Origin: Alphaproteobacteria bacterium
GTDB lineage: Bacteria > Pseudomonadota > Alphaproteobacteria > Sphingomonadales > Kordiimonadaceae
Assembly: GCA_006226495.1 (NCBI GenBank)
Contig: SBGU01000035.1
Location: 1 to 64,000 of the forward strand
Reading direction: 5' to 3'
DNA length: 64,000 bases
Shown piece after piece: positions 21,029 through 29,149 of the stretch. The notes beneath the pieces are model-generated. The model saw only the letters and a list, made by a program, of their open reading frames with translations, had not been told where the DNA came from and made no database searches. Position numbers and translations under genes: made by a program. Numbering within the stretch: the stretch's first letter is position 1; each line of letters begins with the position of its first letter.

Positions 21029-23815
21029 ATGGGTTTGTACACCGAATATTTGAAAGAGATCGAAACTCGCAAGAACCAGGGATTGAATCCGAAGCCCATC
21101 GATGATGGCGCACTGGTACAAGAGATCATTTCCCAGATCAAAGACCTCGCGAACGAACACAGGAAAGCGTCGCTCGAGTTCTTCATCTACAACACCCTGC
21201 CCGGCACCACGAGTGCGGCCGGCGTGAAAGCAGCCTTCCTGAAAGAGATCATCCTTGGTCAGGCTGAGGTTGCCGAAATCACCCCGGATTTCGCCTTCGA
21301 ACTGCTGTCGCACATGAAGGGCGGCCCGTCGGTCGAGGTTCTTCTCGACCTGGCGCTCGGTGACGACGCGGCGGTTGCGGCCAAGGCAGCCGACGTGCTG
21401 AAATCGCAGGTGTTCCTCTATGACGCCGACACCGACCGGCTGGCCGCGGCCTTTGCCGCCGGCAATGCCGTCGCCAGGGACATTCTGGAAAGCTATGCGA
21501 AGGCCGAGTTTTTCACCAAGCTTCCTGCCATCGACGAAGAGATCAAGGTGGTCACCTATGTCGCCGCCGAAGGCGACGTGTCGACCGACCTTCTTTCGCC
21601 CGGCAACCAGGCCCACTCGCGTTCCGACCGCGAGCTGCATGGCAAATGCATGATCTCCGAAGTCGCGCAGGCCGAAATTGTGGCCTTGCAGAAACAGCAC
21701 CCGGATGCCCGCGTGATGCTGGTGGCGGAAAAAGGCACCATGGGTGTGGGCTCAAGCCGCATGTCCGGCGTGAACAACGTCGCGCTCTGGACCGGCAAAC
21801 AGGCCAGCCCCTATGTGCCGTTCGTGAACATCGCCCCCATCGTGGGCGGCACCAACGGCATTTCGCCGATCTTCCTGACCACGGTTGACGTGACCGGCGG
21901 TATCGGCCTCAACCTCAAGAACTGGGTCAAGAAACTGGATGCCGACGGCAAGCCGGTTCTGGACGATAATGGCGATCCGGTTCTGGAGCAGACCTATTCC
22001 ATCGATACCGGCACGGTCTTGACCATCAACACCAAAGCCAAGAAGCTGTATGACGCATCTGGCAAGGAACTGGTCGATATCTCGGCGGCCCTCACGCCGC
22101 CGAAGCAGGAATTCATCAAGGCTGGGGGTTCCTACGCCATCGTGTTCGGCAAGAAGCTGCAAAGCTTCGCGGCCGCGACCCTCGGGATCGAGGCGCCGGC
22201 TGTGTTCGCCAAATCGAAAGAAGTGTCGAACCCGGGCCAGGGCCTGACCGCGGTCGAGAAAATCTTCAACCGGAACGCCGTTGGCGTGGCACCGGGCAAG
22301 GTGCTGCATGCCGGCTCGGACGTTCGGGTGAAGGTCAATATCGTCGGTTCGCAGGATACCACGGGCCTGATGACCTCGCAGGAACTGGAAGCCATGGCCG
22401 CCACGGTGATTTCACCGAAGGTGGACGGTGCCTACCAGTCCGGCTGCCATACCGCATCGGTTTGGGACAAGAAGGCCCAGGCCAACATCCCGAAACTGAT
22501 GAGCTTCATGAACCGGTTCGGCCTGATCACCGGGCGTGACCCCAAGGGTGTTTACCACCCCATGACCGACGTGATCCACAAGGTCCTCAACGACATGACC
22601 GTTGACGACTGGGCCGTGATCATCGGCGGCGACAGCCACACCCGCATGTCCAAGGGCGTTGCCTTTGGTGCCGACAGCGGCACCGTGGCGCTGGCGCTCG
22701 CAACCGGCGAAGCCACCATGCCGATCCCGGAATCGGTGAAGGTCACCTTCAAGGGTACTCTGAAGGACCATATGGACTTCCGCGATGTGGTACATGCCAC
22801 CCAGGCCCAGATGCTGAAACAGTTCGGCGAGAACGTGTTCCAGAGCCGTGTGATCGAAGTGCATATCGGTACTCTGCTGGCCGATCAGGCCTTCACCTTC
22901 ACCGACTGGTCGGCAGAGATGAAAGCCAAGGCCTCGATCTGTATCTCCGAGGATGCGACCCTGATCGAATCGCTGGAAATTGCGAAAAGCCGCATCCAGA
23001 TCATGATCGACAAGGGCATGGAAAACGCTGCCGGCACGCTTCAGGGCCTGATCGACATCGCCAACCAGCGCATTGCCGACATCCGTTCGGGTGCCAAGCC
23101 GGCGCTGGCGCCCGATGCGAACGCGAAATATTTCGCCGAGTTTACGGTGGACCTGGATCAGATCGTCGAGCCGATGATCGCCGACCCGGATGTGAACAAC
23201 GCCGATGTTTCGAAGCGCTACACCCACGACACCATCCGCCCGGTTTCCTTCTACAAGGGCGAAAAGCAGGTGGACCTGGGCTTCGTGGGCTCCTGTATGG
23301 TGCACAAGGGCGACATGAAGATCGTCGCCCAGATGCTGCGCAATATCGAAAAGCAGAAGGGTGCCGTTGAATTCAAGGCCCCGCTCGTCATCGCACCACC
23401 GACCTACAATATCGTCGACGAACTGAAGGCCGAAGGCGACTGGGAAGTGCTCCAGAAATATGCCGGCTTCGAATTCGATGATGCCGCGCCCAAAAGCGCC
23501 GCCCGCACCACGTATGAAAATACCCTGTATCTGGAACGCCCGGGCTGTAACCTCTGCATGGGCAACCAGGAAAAGGCCGCCAAGGGCGACACCGTGATGG
23601 CAACCTCGACCCGCCTGTTCCAGGGCCGTGTTGTAGAGGATGCCGACAACAAGAAGGGCGAATCGCTGCTGGCATCGACCCCGGTTGTTGTGCTGTCCAC
23701 CATCCTTGGCCGCACGCCGACCGCCGAAGAATATGAAGCTGCGGTTGACGGCATCGTCCTGACCAAGTTTGCCCCGCCGCTCGGCAAACCGCCGGTCAGC
23801 GCGCTGCACGGCTAA
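21029..23815 (+). CDS. acnB: Aconitate hydratase B (AcnB)
   Basis: Second, structurally distinct aconitase (928 residues) with the HEAT-like N-terminal domain characteristic of AcnB, beginning MGLYTEYLKEIETRKNQGL, followed by the swivel domain. Fe-S cysteines are in VGSCMVHKGDM and ERPGCNLCMGNQ. The ATG at 21029 matches the family start; the upstream in-frame start at 20963 adds an unrelated 22 residues. In enterobacteria AcnB is the main TCA enzyme and AcnA the stress-stable form; whether this split holds here is inference. Confidence 0.96.
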   Translation: MGLYTEYLKEIETRKNQGLNPKPIDDGALVQEIISQIKDLANEHRKASLEFFIYNTLPGTTSAAGVKAAFLKEIILGQAEVAEITPDFAFELLSHMKGGPSVEVLLDLALGDDAAVAAKAADVLKSQVFLYDADTDRLAAAFAAGNAVARDILESYAKAEFFTKLPAIDEEIKVVTYVAAEGDVSTDLLSPGNQAHSRSDRELHGKCMISEVAQAEIVALQKQHPDARVMLVAEKGTMGVGSSRMSGVNNVALWTGKQASPYVPFVNIAPIVGGTNGISPIFLTTVDVTGGIGLNLKNWVKKLDADGKPVLDDNGDPVLEQTYSIDTGTVLTINTKAKKLYDASGKELVDISAALTPPKQEFIKAGGSYAIVFGKKLQSFAAATLGIEAPAVFAKSKEVSNPGQGLTAVEKIFNRNAVGVAPGKVLHAGSDVRVKVNIVGSQDTTGLMTSQELEAMAATVISPKVDGAYQSGCHTASVWDKKAQANIPKLMSFMNRFGLITGRDPKGVYHPMTDVIHKVLNDMTVDDWAVIIGGDSHTRMSKGVAFGADSGTVALALATGEATMPIPESVKVTFKGTLKDHMDFRDVVHATQAQMLKQFGENVFQSRVIEVHIGTLLADQAFTFTDWSAEMKAKASICISEDATLIESLEIAKSRIQIMIDKGMENAAGTLQGLIDIANQRIADIRSGAKPALAPDANAKYFAEFTVDLDQIVEPMIADPDVNNADVSKRYTHDTIRPVSFYKGEKQVDLGFVGSCMVHKGDMKIVAQMLRNIEKQKGAVEFKAPLVIAPPTYNIVDELKAEGDWEVLQKYAGFEFDDAAPKSAARTTYENTLYLERPGCNLCMGNQEKAAKGDTVMATSTRLFQGRVVEDADNKKGESLLASTPVVVLSTILGRTPTAEEYEAAVDGIVLTKFAPPLGKPPVSALHG

Positions 23816-23857
23816 CGCTGGTCCCGGGGTAAAACCCGGGCCGATGAAACAGTATGA

Positions 23858-23898
23858 ACCGGCAGTGTCCCACTTGGGGCACTGCCGGTTTTCTTTTT
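23858..23898 (+). terminator. Intrinsic terminator after acnB
   Basis: A 10-bp perfect stem (ACCGGCAGTG / CACTGCCGGT), extended by an inner CCC/GGG, is followed by TTTCTTTTT about 45 bp past the acnB stop codon. Confidence 0.9.
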
Positions 23899-23971
23899 GC
23901 GGCAGCAACGTGCTTCACCGGCGCACAAATGTCCGATATGACATCTGGGTGCCATCAAAACGGGGGATATG

Positions 23972-24811
23972 ATGCTCAGGCTGCTCTGGAGTTTTGTTAT
24001 TAGTTGTTCATTGCTTGTGGGCTGCACGGCAGAACCTGATGAGCCGCTGCTTGCCCTCTACAAGCGTAATCCCTGGCTCATGGTCATCGGGTCTGATTCT
24101 CCGGTGTTCAGCTATTACCCTGATGGGACAGTCATTTTCCTGAATGCGGAAGGCCGATATTATACCGCCAACATTGACGGTACACCTGCGGAAGCAATGC
24201 TCCAATCGCTGATGGCTGCCATGCAGCCCCGCGAAAAATCCGTTAGAATGTCAATGTATTCAGACCAGCCGCGCTATGAATTCGTCATCCGTGACGGTAA
24301 TGCACAGAAGACGGCTGGCATATATGGCGATTTTGATCAGGCAAGTCTGGATGCTGAACGGCAACAGCGCCAAGTATATTTCGAAGAACGCTGTATAAAC
24401 AGCGATGTTGGAAGGAACTGCACGCAACTTTCCCAACAATTGGAAGAGCAACCGATATTGCCGGCTGATCTTGCCGATCTATGGACCTTTGCCATGTCGG
24501 GAAACTGGGTGGACGCCAAACCCTGGACACCGGACTATATCGAAGTGATGTTCTGGCCCTACGAACATGCGCCGGGCAAATCTGTCGTCTGGCCGGATCG
24601 TTGGCCGGGACTTGAGCATTCCACCACGCGCAAACGCGGCGGCAATGCTTTCAGCGTCTATCTGCCCCAGTCTGAAGCCGAAGCCTTCAAGGCTTTGCTC
24701 GCCTCCAAGCCGGAGCGATCAGCGGTGCTGGTAGAAGGCCACAAGATGTCTGTGTCCTACCGCTTGCCGTTTCCGCATGAACTGACCGGTATCGAAGCTG
24801 GCGCGAAATAG
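23972..24811 (+). CDS. Putative lipoprotein, unknown function
   Basis: A 279-residue protein with a short lipoprotein signal (LLWSFVISCSLLVGC, lipobox LVGC) followed by a soluble domain with no family I recognise. Visible segments include FSYYPDGTVIFLNAEGRYYT, which looks like a beta-meander, and a C-terminal part rich in Pro/Trp (YIEVMFWPYEHAPGKSVVWP). Two adjacent ATGs (23969, 23972) are possible; GGGGG lies five bases before the second. Its base composition is more AT-rich than that of the neighbours, which may mark a more recent acquisition. Confidence 0.7.
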   Translation: MLRLLWSFVISCSLLVGCTAEPDEPLLALYKRNPWLMVIGSDSPVFSYYPDGTVIFLNAEGRYYTANIDGTPAEAMLQSLMAAMQPREKSVRMSMYSDQPRYEFVIRDGNAQKTAGIYGDFDQASLDAERQQRQVYFEERCINSDVGRNCTQLSQQLEEQPILPADLADLWTFAMSGNWVDAKPWTPDYIEVMFWPYEHAPGKSVVWPDRWPGLEHSTTRKRGGNAFSVYLPQSEAEAFKALLASKPERSAVLVEGHKMSVSYRLPFPHELTGIEAGAK

Positions 24812-25056
24812 CCTGCCGCTGAAACGATTGTGCCGGTTTTCTTTTGGAATCTGCGGTTTCCCAAAGCCCGGGGCCTTGAAGGCCGTGCCGGGCGTTCCCA
24901 TTAAAGATGCACACGACACGAGAAAAGGCTCCGGACGCCGGTCGGCGTACCAGGGCTGAAAAGAACCAAAGACTCCCTAATTTCATCACGTTTCTGCCCA
25001 AATGTTCCGTGAATTTAGGAAGGACAGACAAACAACGATAAAAAGGTACGATAAAA

Positions 25057-25161
25057 ATGACCGAATTTACGACAGCAGACTGGACCCTCAGCTTCATCCT
25101 CCTCGCCGTTTCGGTGGCGGGTTTCTGGTTCTCGAGCACACAGGGTCGCCGCCACTTCTGA
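25057..25161 (+). CDS. 34-residue single-helix membrane peptide
   Basis: A short ORF, ATG to TGA, encoding 34 residues with one clear membrane helix (WTLSFILLAVSVAGFWF) and a basic end (GRRHF). It lies in an AT-richer leader and ends 13 bp before the next gene's GTG; the next gene's SD (AAGGACG) overlaps its stop region, which suggests coupled translation. Such a peptide may be a leader, an anchor or an annotation artefact; the clean hydrophobic segment favours a real product. Confidence 0.5.
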   Translation: MTEFTTADWTLSFILLAVSVAGFWFSSTQGRRHF

Positions 25162-25174
25162 TAAGGACGATCGG

Positions 25175-26020
25175 GTGGGCAAGCACGGGGTACCGATTGC
25201 CGGTTTCCTTTTGCTGCTGGCAGCCGCCAGCGGCCCGACCCACGCCGCCCCCGTTTATGGCTGGCGCGATGGCCCGGTCGGCACGGACACGCTCGACACC
25301 CGTTTCCCCACGCCAAAGGGTTTCCGCCGCGCCGTGCTCGCCGACGGCAGTTTCGCCGAATATACGCGCCACCTGCCCATGAAGGCCCAGGGCGCGCCGC
25401 TTCGGCTTTACAGCGGTACCGAACTGTGGCTGACCCCGCATGTTGCCGGCGTCATCGACCTTGATGTGGGCCCGCGCGACCTGCAGCAATGTGCCGATAC
25501 GGTTGTGCGCCTGCATGCCGAATATCTTTATGCAAACGGGCAATTGCCCGCACTTGTTTACCGCTTCACCTCGGGCGATGCCTTCAGTTATGCCGATTAC
25601 CTTGCCGGGCGCCGGCCGGTGCCCAAGGGCCGGGGTGTGAGCTGGAGCCAGGTCGCACCCATGGCAGACAGCCGCGCCGCGTTCCGGGGCTGGCTTGATA
25701 TCATCTTCACCTATCTGGGCACGGCTTCGCTTGCGCGCGACCTGAGGCGCGTAGCTGCCGCCGACATACGGCCGGGCGACGTGTTTGTCGCGCCCGGCTA
25801 TCCGGGCCATGCCGTCCTGGTGGCGGATATGGCGGTCAATGACGCAGACGAAAAACGCCTGCTTCTGGTCGAAGGCTTCACGCCCGCACAGGACGCCCAT
25901 GTGCTCAGGCACCTTATGCCATTTGGCGACAATGCGGCGTGGTTCGCGTTCGAGCCCGACGGCAAACTTGAAACTGCGGTGTGGACCTTCCTGCCGGGCG
26001 AATTGTACCGCCTGCCCTGA
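25175..26020 (+). CDS. DUF4846 family exported protein
   Basis: A 281-residue protein with a signal peptide (VPIAGFLLLLAAASGPTHA) and the DUF4846-type core (PF16138): FPTPKGFRRAVLADGSFAEY, TELWLTPHVAGVIDLDVGPR, ADTVVRLHAEYLYA and GHAVLVADMAVND. DUF4846 proteins are mostly secreted and of unknown biochemistry; the GHAVLV segment recalls NlpC-like folds, but this is inference. The GTG start is supported by TAAGGACG eight bases upstream. It is preceded by the 34-residue ORF and followed by a palindrome cluster. Confidence 0.78.
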   Translation: MGKHGVPIAGFLLLLAAASGPTHAAPVYGWRDGPVGTDTLDTRFPTPKGFRRAVLADGSFAEYTRHLPMKAQGAPLRLYSGTELWLTPHVAGVIDLDVGPRDLQQCADTVVRLHAEYLYANGQLPALVYRFTSGDAFSYADYLAGRRPVPKGRGVSWSQVAPMADSRAAFRGWLDIIFTYLGTASLARDLRRVAAADIRPGDVFVAPGYPGHAVLVADMAVNDADEKRLLLVEGFTPAQDAHVLRHLMPFGDNAAWFAFEPDGKLETAVWTFLPGELYRLP

Positions 26021-26030
26021 AGGCCCTGCA

Positions 26031-26062
26031 CGGTGTGAAAGATTCACACCGGTGTCGACACC
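26031..26062. repeat. Nested palindromes between DUF4846 and a small ORF
   Basis: A 9-bp perfect dyad (CGGTGTGAA / TTCACACCG, 3-nt centre, 26031-26051) runs directly into a 12-bp perfect palindrome GGTGTCGACACC (26051-26062). No T-run follows. The first resembles a CRP-type TGTGA/TCACA site with five rather than six central bases. It could be a terminator-like hairpin or an operator for the ORF at 26133. Confidence 0.45.
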
Positions 26063-26132
26063 GCCTTTACCAATCCGTTACCATTGGCGCCGTACCATGG
26101 TGTCACGGACGGCTGGCGAAAGGAATAAAGCC

Positions 26133-26249
26133 ATGACTGCAGAACTGCTGCTGATCGTTGTCACACTTGGGGTTGCCTATGCGCTGTTCCCCATGCCGAA
26201 AGCCCGCCTGATCCCCGTGCGTGTCGACCGCCGCCGCAAACAGCGCTGA
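26133..26249 (+). CDS. 38-residue membrane peptide
   Basis: A short ORF with a good ribosome-binding site (AAAGGAATAAAGCC before the ATG), encoding a single hydrophobic segment (ELLLIVVTLGVAYALFPM) and a strongly basic tail ending VRVDRRRKQR. This topology fits a small inner-membrane protein with a cytoplasmic positive tail. It converges with bolA 25 bp away. Function unknown. Confidence 0.55.
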   Translation: MTAELLLIVVTLGVAYALFPMPKARLIPVRVDRRRKQR

Positions 26250-26273
26250 TCGCTGTCTCCGGTCGGTTGACGG

Positions 26274-26540
26274 TCAGGCCGGTATGTCGGCCTTGACCGA
26301 CAGGGCGTGCACACGGCCGGCCATTTCGTCCTTCAAAACCGACATCACCATGCGCTGGCGCTCCAGCCGGCTTTTGCCTTCAAACGCATGGCTTTCGACC
26401 ACGACCCGGAAATGCGTTTCACCACCTTCGCGGAAACCGGCATGGCCACGATGGCCTTCCGATTCGTCAATCACCTCAAGCAGTGTGGGTGCAAGCGCGG
26501 CGTTCAGTTTTTTTTCGATTGTGCTGGCGACTTCGCCCAT
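26274..26540 (-). CDS. BolA family protein
   Basis: An 88-residue protein with the class II KH-like BolA fold. The recognisable core includes LLEVIDESEGHRGHAG, THFRVVVESHAFEGKSRLER, QRMVMSVLKDEMAGRVHALS and the conserved His residues used with monothiol glutaredoxins to bind a 2Fe-2S cluster. Length is typical. It is divergent from the glycosyltransferase gene. In several alphaproteobacteria bolA is a neighbour of cobS; here a glycosyltransferase gene separates them. Confidence 0.93.
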   Translation of the reverse strand: MGEVASTIEKKLNAALAPTLLEVIDESEGHRGHAGFREGGETHFRVVVESHAFEGKSRLERQRMVMSVLKDEMAGRVHALSVKADIPA

Positions 26541-26603
26541 GTCTGGCCTACCTTCCGACGGGTTGCATATGCCCGGTTGCCTGTTGGCCGCCCGGCTGAT
26601 TGT

Positions 26604-26622
26604 TGGTAAATGCTTATGGCAT
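26604..26622. repeat. Copy 1 of a 19-bp motif upstream of the glycosyltransferase
   Basis: TGGTAAATGCTTATGGCAT, 51 bp before the start codon at 26673. It recurs with a single base change at 28057-28075. The core ATGC-N5-GCAT is itself an inverted repeat, as in many operators. Confidence 0.55.
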
Positions 26623-26672
26623 CGGGGGCGCCGCTTCAACGGCGGCATTGTTGAAAGACAGATTTTTTCACC

Positions 26673-27932
26673 ATGGCGACGGTCTATTTGTTCGACCCGG
26701 GGCTCGCGGGTTATAACGGCCACTATGCCCGCTGGGACCAGGAATTCGTCGGCCTGTTTGCGGCGCGCGCTATTCCGGTGCGGGTGTTCGGGCACCAGCG
26801 TTTCCCGGACCCGAGCCTCGCGGGTGCGCCCGTGGTGCCGCATTTCAGCCAGACCCTCTGGCACATGGACGACCGCACCGACCTTCTGAAGAACTGGGAT
26901 ACCTATTTCCGGTATAACAAGCTGATGACCGACGAACTGGTCGCGCTCGGCGCCGGCAGGCACAAGGGCCAGCCGGGCTGGCGACCGGGGCGCGGCGACC
27001 TGGTGATTGTGCCCACCATATTGCAGTTCCAGCTCAGCGGCCTTGTGCAGTGGTTCAACATGCTGCCGGAAGGCGACCGGCCGACCATGCTGTGTTACCT
27101 GATGGGCCCGGCGGGCTGCACGGCTGAAGACGGCGGGCAGAAAGCACGGATCTGGAGCGTCGACACAGCGCGTTTCTACAAGCTGGCGTTCCGTGCGGCG
27201 GACAATAATGCACCCGGCATCGACTTTTTCGCCTGCGGCGAAAGCCTGGCCGAAGACTATAGCGCGCTCAGGGGGCGCACGGTCGAACCCTATGCGCTCC
27301 TGAATTCCGGCCTCAGGCCCGACGCACCCTTGCGCCAGACGGACGGGCGCCATGCCCTTCTTTATGCCGGTGGGCCGCGCCTGCAGAAGGGGCTTGATCT
27401 GTTGCCTCAGATGGTGCGCACCCTGTGCAGCCGCCATCCGGACTGGACCTTCAGCATCCAGGCCTGTTCCCATGTGGTCGATGCCCAGCAGAAAAAACTG
27501 GAAGCCGCACTGAAACCGCTGGCAGACCGGTTTGGCAATCTGCGCCTCTACCTGGACCGCCTGTCGGACGATGCCTATTTTGACCTGTTCGACACCAGCG
27601 ACATTGTCGCCGCGCCCTATGCGCGCGACTATTATGCGCATAATACGTCGGGCGTGGTGTGGGAAGCGGTCGGGGTCGCAAGCACCCTGGTGGTGCCCGC
27701 AAACACCTGGCTTGCGCGGGAACCCGCGCGTCTTGGCGCGGGCTATGTCACCTTTGGCGACCATACGGCGGCGGCGGTGGCGGACGCTGTCAGCCGCGCG
27801 ATCGAGGCCCCGCCGCTTGACCGCGCAGGCCGGATAGCCGCAGCGGAACGCTTCAAGGCCCGCAACCGGCGCCAGACCCTGGTGACCCAGATCGCGGCGC
27901 GCTGGCCGGCGCTTGCGGGCCAGGCCGGCTGA
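26673..27932 (+). CDS. Glycosyltransferase-like protein (GT-B type)
   Basis: A 419-residue cytoplasmic protein with features of a GT-B glycosyltransferase. The N-terminus is VYLFDPGLAGYNGHYARWDQ; a mid segment reads LLYAGGPRLQKGLDLLPQMV, where a GT4-type sugar-nucleotide domain begins. A C-terminal block is DTSDIVAAPYARDYYAHNTS followed by GVVWEAVG, which occupies the place of the conserved EX7E region. The acceptor and donor cannot be inferred. It sits between bolA and cobS, where it may be an insertion, and has the 19-bp motif just upstream. Confidence 0.75.
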   Translation: MATVYLFDPGLAGYNGHYARWDQEFVGLFAARAIPVRVFGHQRFPDPSLAGAPVVPHFSQTLWHMDDRTDLLKNWDTYFRYNKLMTDELVALGAGRHKGQPGWRPGRGDLVIVPTILQFQLSGLVQWFNMLPEGDRPTMLCYLMGPAGCTAEDGGQKARIWSVDTARFYKLAFRAADNNAPGIDFFACGESLAEDYSALRGRTVEPYALLNSGLRPDAPLRQTDGRHALLYAGGPRLQKGLDLLPQMVRTLCSRHPDWTFSIQACSHVVDAQQKKLEAALKPLADRFGNLRLYLDRLSDDAYFDLFDTSDIVAAPYARDYYAHNTSGVVWEAVGVASTLVVPANTWLAREPARLGAGYVTFGDHTAAAVADAVSRAIEAPPLDRAGRIAAAERFKARNRRQTLVTQIAARWPALAGQAG

Positions 27933-28056
27933 TGGGCCGCTTGCCCGCGTGCTTTTGTCGCGTTTTTTTTGATTCTTCTGGTGACATCGCGATCATCTGC
28001 CTTACTTTCACTGCAAAGAAGGTGGCACAAGCACTGTTCACAGCCGGGGCCGCCGC

Positions 28057-28075
28057 TGGTAAATGCTTGTGGCAT
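28057..28075. repeat. Copy 2 of the 19-bp motif, upstream of cobS
   Basis: TGGTAAATGCTTGTGGCAT, 60 bp before the cobS start codon, identical in 18 of 19 positions to 26604-26622. The flanks also share GCCGCC-type sequence, so either a shared binding site or a duplicated promoter segment is possible. No cobalamin riboswitch is apparent in the surrounding 203-bp gap. Confidence 0.55.
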
Positions 28076-28135
28076 TCCTTAGAATGGTTATCAAAACCGA
28101 CGAAACAGATGTCGAACTGACAAGAGGATGAGTAG

Positions 28136-29134
28136 ATGACCGCCATCGCGGCCGAAAAGTTGCCGAGTTTGAACCTGCCCGAAAAAAAGATATCCGTGCG
28201 CGAGACGTTCGGGCTTGATTTCGATATGCAAGTGCCGGCCTTTGCCGAACGCACCGAACATGTGCCGGACATCGACCCGGCCTATGTGTTCGACCCCGAT
28301 ACCACCCTGGCCATTCTTGCGGGTTTTGCCCACAACCGCCGTGTGATGATCCAGGGTTACCATGGTACCGGCAAATCGACCCATATCGAACAGGTGGCGG
28401 CGCGTCTGAACTGGCCGACCATCCGGGTCAACCTCGACAGCCATATCAGCCGGATCGACCTTGTCGGCAAGGACGCCATCGTGCTTCGGGACGGCAAGCA
28501 GGTCACCGAGTTTCAGGAAGGCATTCTGCCCTGGGCACTGCAAAGCCCGACCGCGATCGTGTTCGACGAATATGATGCCGGCCGCCCGGACGTGATGTTC
28601 GTGATCCAGCGTGTGCTGGAAGTGGAAGGCAAACTGACGCTTCTGGACCAGAACCGTGTCATCCGCCCGCACCCGGCCTTCCGCATTTTTGCGACCGCCA
28701 ACACGGTGGGCCTTGGCGATACCACGGGCCTTTACCATGGTACGCAGCAGATCAACCAGGGCCAGATGGACCGCTGGAACATTGTCGCGACCCTGAATTA
28801 CCTGCCGCACGACACCGAAACCGACATCATCCTGGCGAAAGAGCCGGGCTATGACAGCGACGAGGGCCGCAAGACCATTTCGAACATGGTGCGCGTGGCC
28901 GACCTCAGCCGCACCGGTTTCATGGCCGGCGATATCTCGACGGTGATGAGCCCGCGGACCGTGCTGACCTGGGCCCAGAACGCCCGTATTTTCGGCGATG
29001 TCGGTTTTGCCTTCCGTGTCAGCTTCCTCAACAAGTGTGACGAGGCGGAACGCGCGATCGTGGCGGAATATTTCCAGCGCTCGTTCGGCACCGAACTCAA
29101 GGAATCGGCGGCAAACCTGGTGATCGGGGCCTAA
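28136..29134 (+). CDS. cobS: Cobaltochelatase CobS subunit
   Basis: AAA+ ATPase subunit of the aerobic cobaltochelatase CobNST, which inserts cobalt into hydrogenobyrinate a,c-diamide. The 332-residue protein has the N-terminal conserved segment ([16 protein letters not shown]), Walker [15 protein letters not shown], Walker [10 protein letters not shown], and sensor region [16 protein letters not shown]. Length is normal for the family. It is followed 15 bp later by cobT. The catalytic subunit CobN is not in this window. Confidence 0.96.
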   Translation: MTAIAAEKLPSLNLPEKKISVRETFGLDFDMQVPAFAERTEHVPDIDPAYVFDPDTTLAILAGFAHNRRVMIQGYHGTGKSTHIEQVAARLNWPTIRVNLDSHISRIDLVGKDAIVLRDGKQVTEFQEGILPWALQSPTAIVFDEYDAGRPDVMFVIQRVLEVEGKLTLLDQNRVIRPHPAFRIFATANTVGLGDTTGLYHGTQQINQGQMDRWNIVATLNYLPHDTETDIILAKEPGYDSDEGRKTISNMVRVADLSRTGFMAGDISTVMSPRTVLTWAQNARIFGDVGFAFRVSFLNKCDEAERAIVAEYFQRSFGTELKESAANLVIGA

Positions 29135-29149
29135 GGGCCGGGTGTGGCC

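Noticed and set aside
22412-23908. A 498-residue minus-strand reading frame opposite acnB
   Set aside because: Shadow of acnB; no start signal and no family match.
28020-28060. Sigma-54-like TGGCAC near 28023 upstream of cobS
   Set aside because: The GG and GC dinucleotides are not at the right distance; the -12 position reads GT instead of GC.
27933-28135. Cobalamin riboswitch upstream of cobS
   Set aside because: No B12-box-like sequence or suitable fold was seen in the 203-bp gap, although this was a visual check only.
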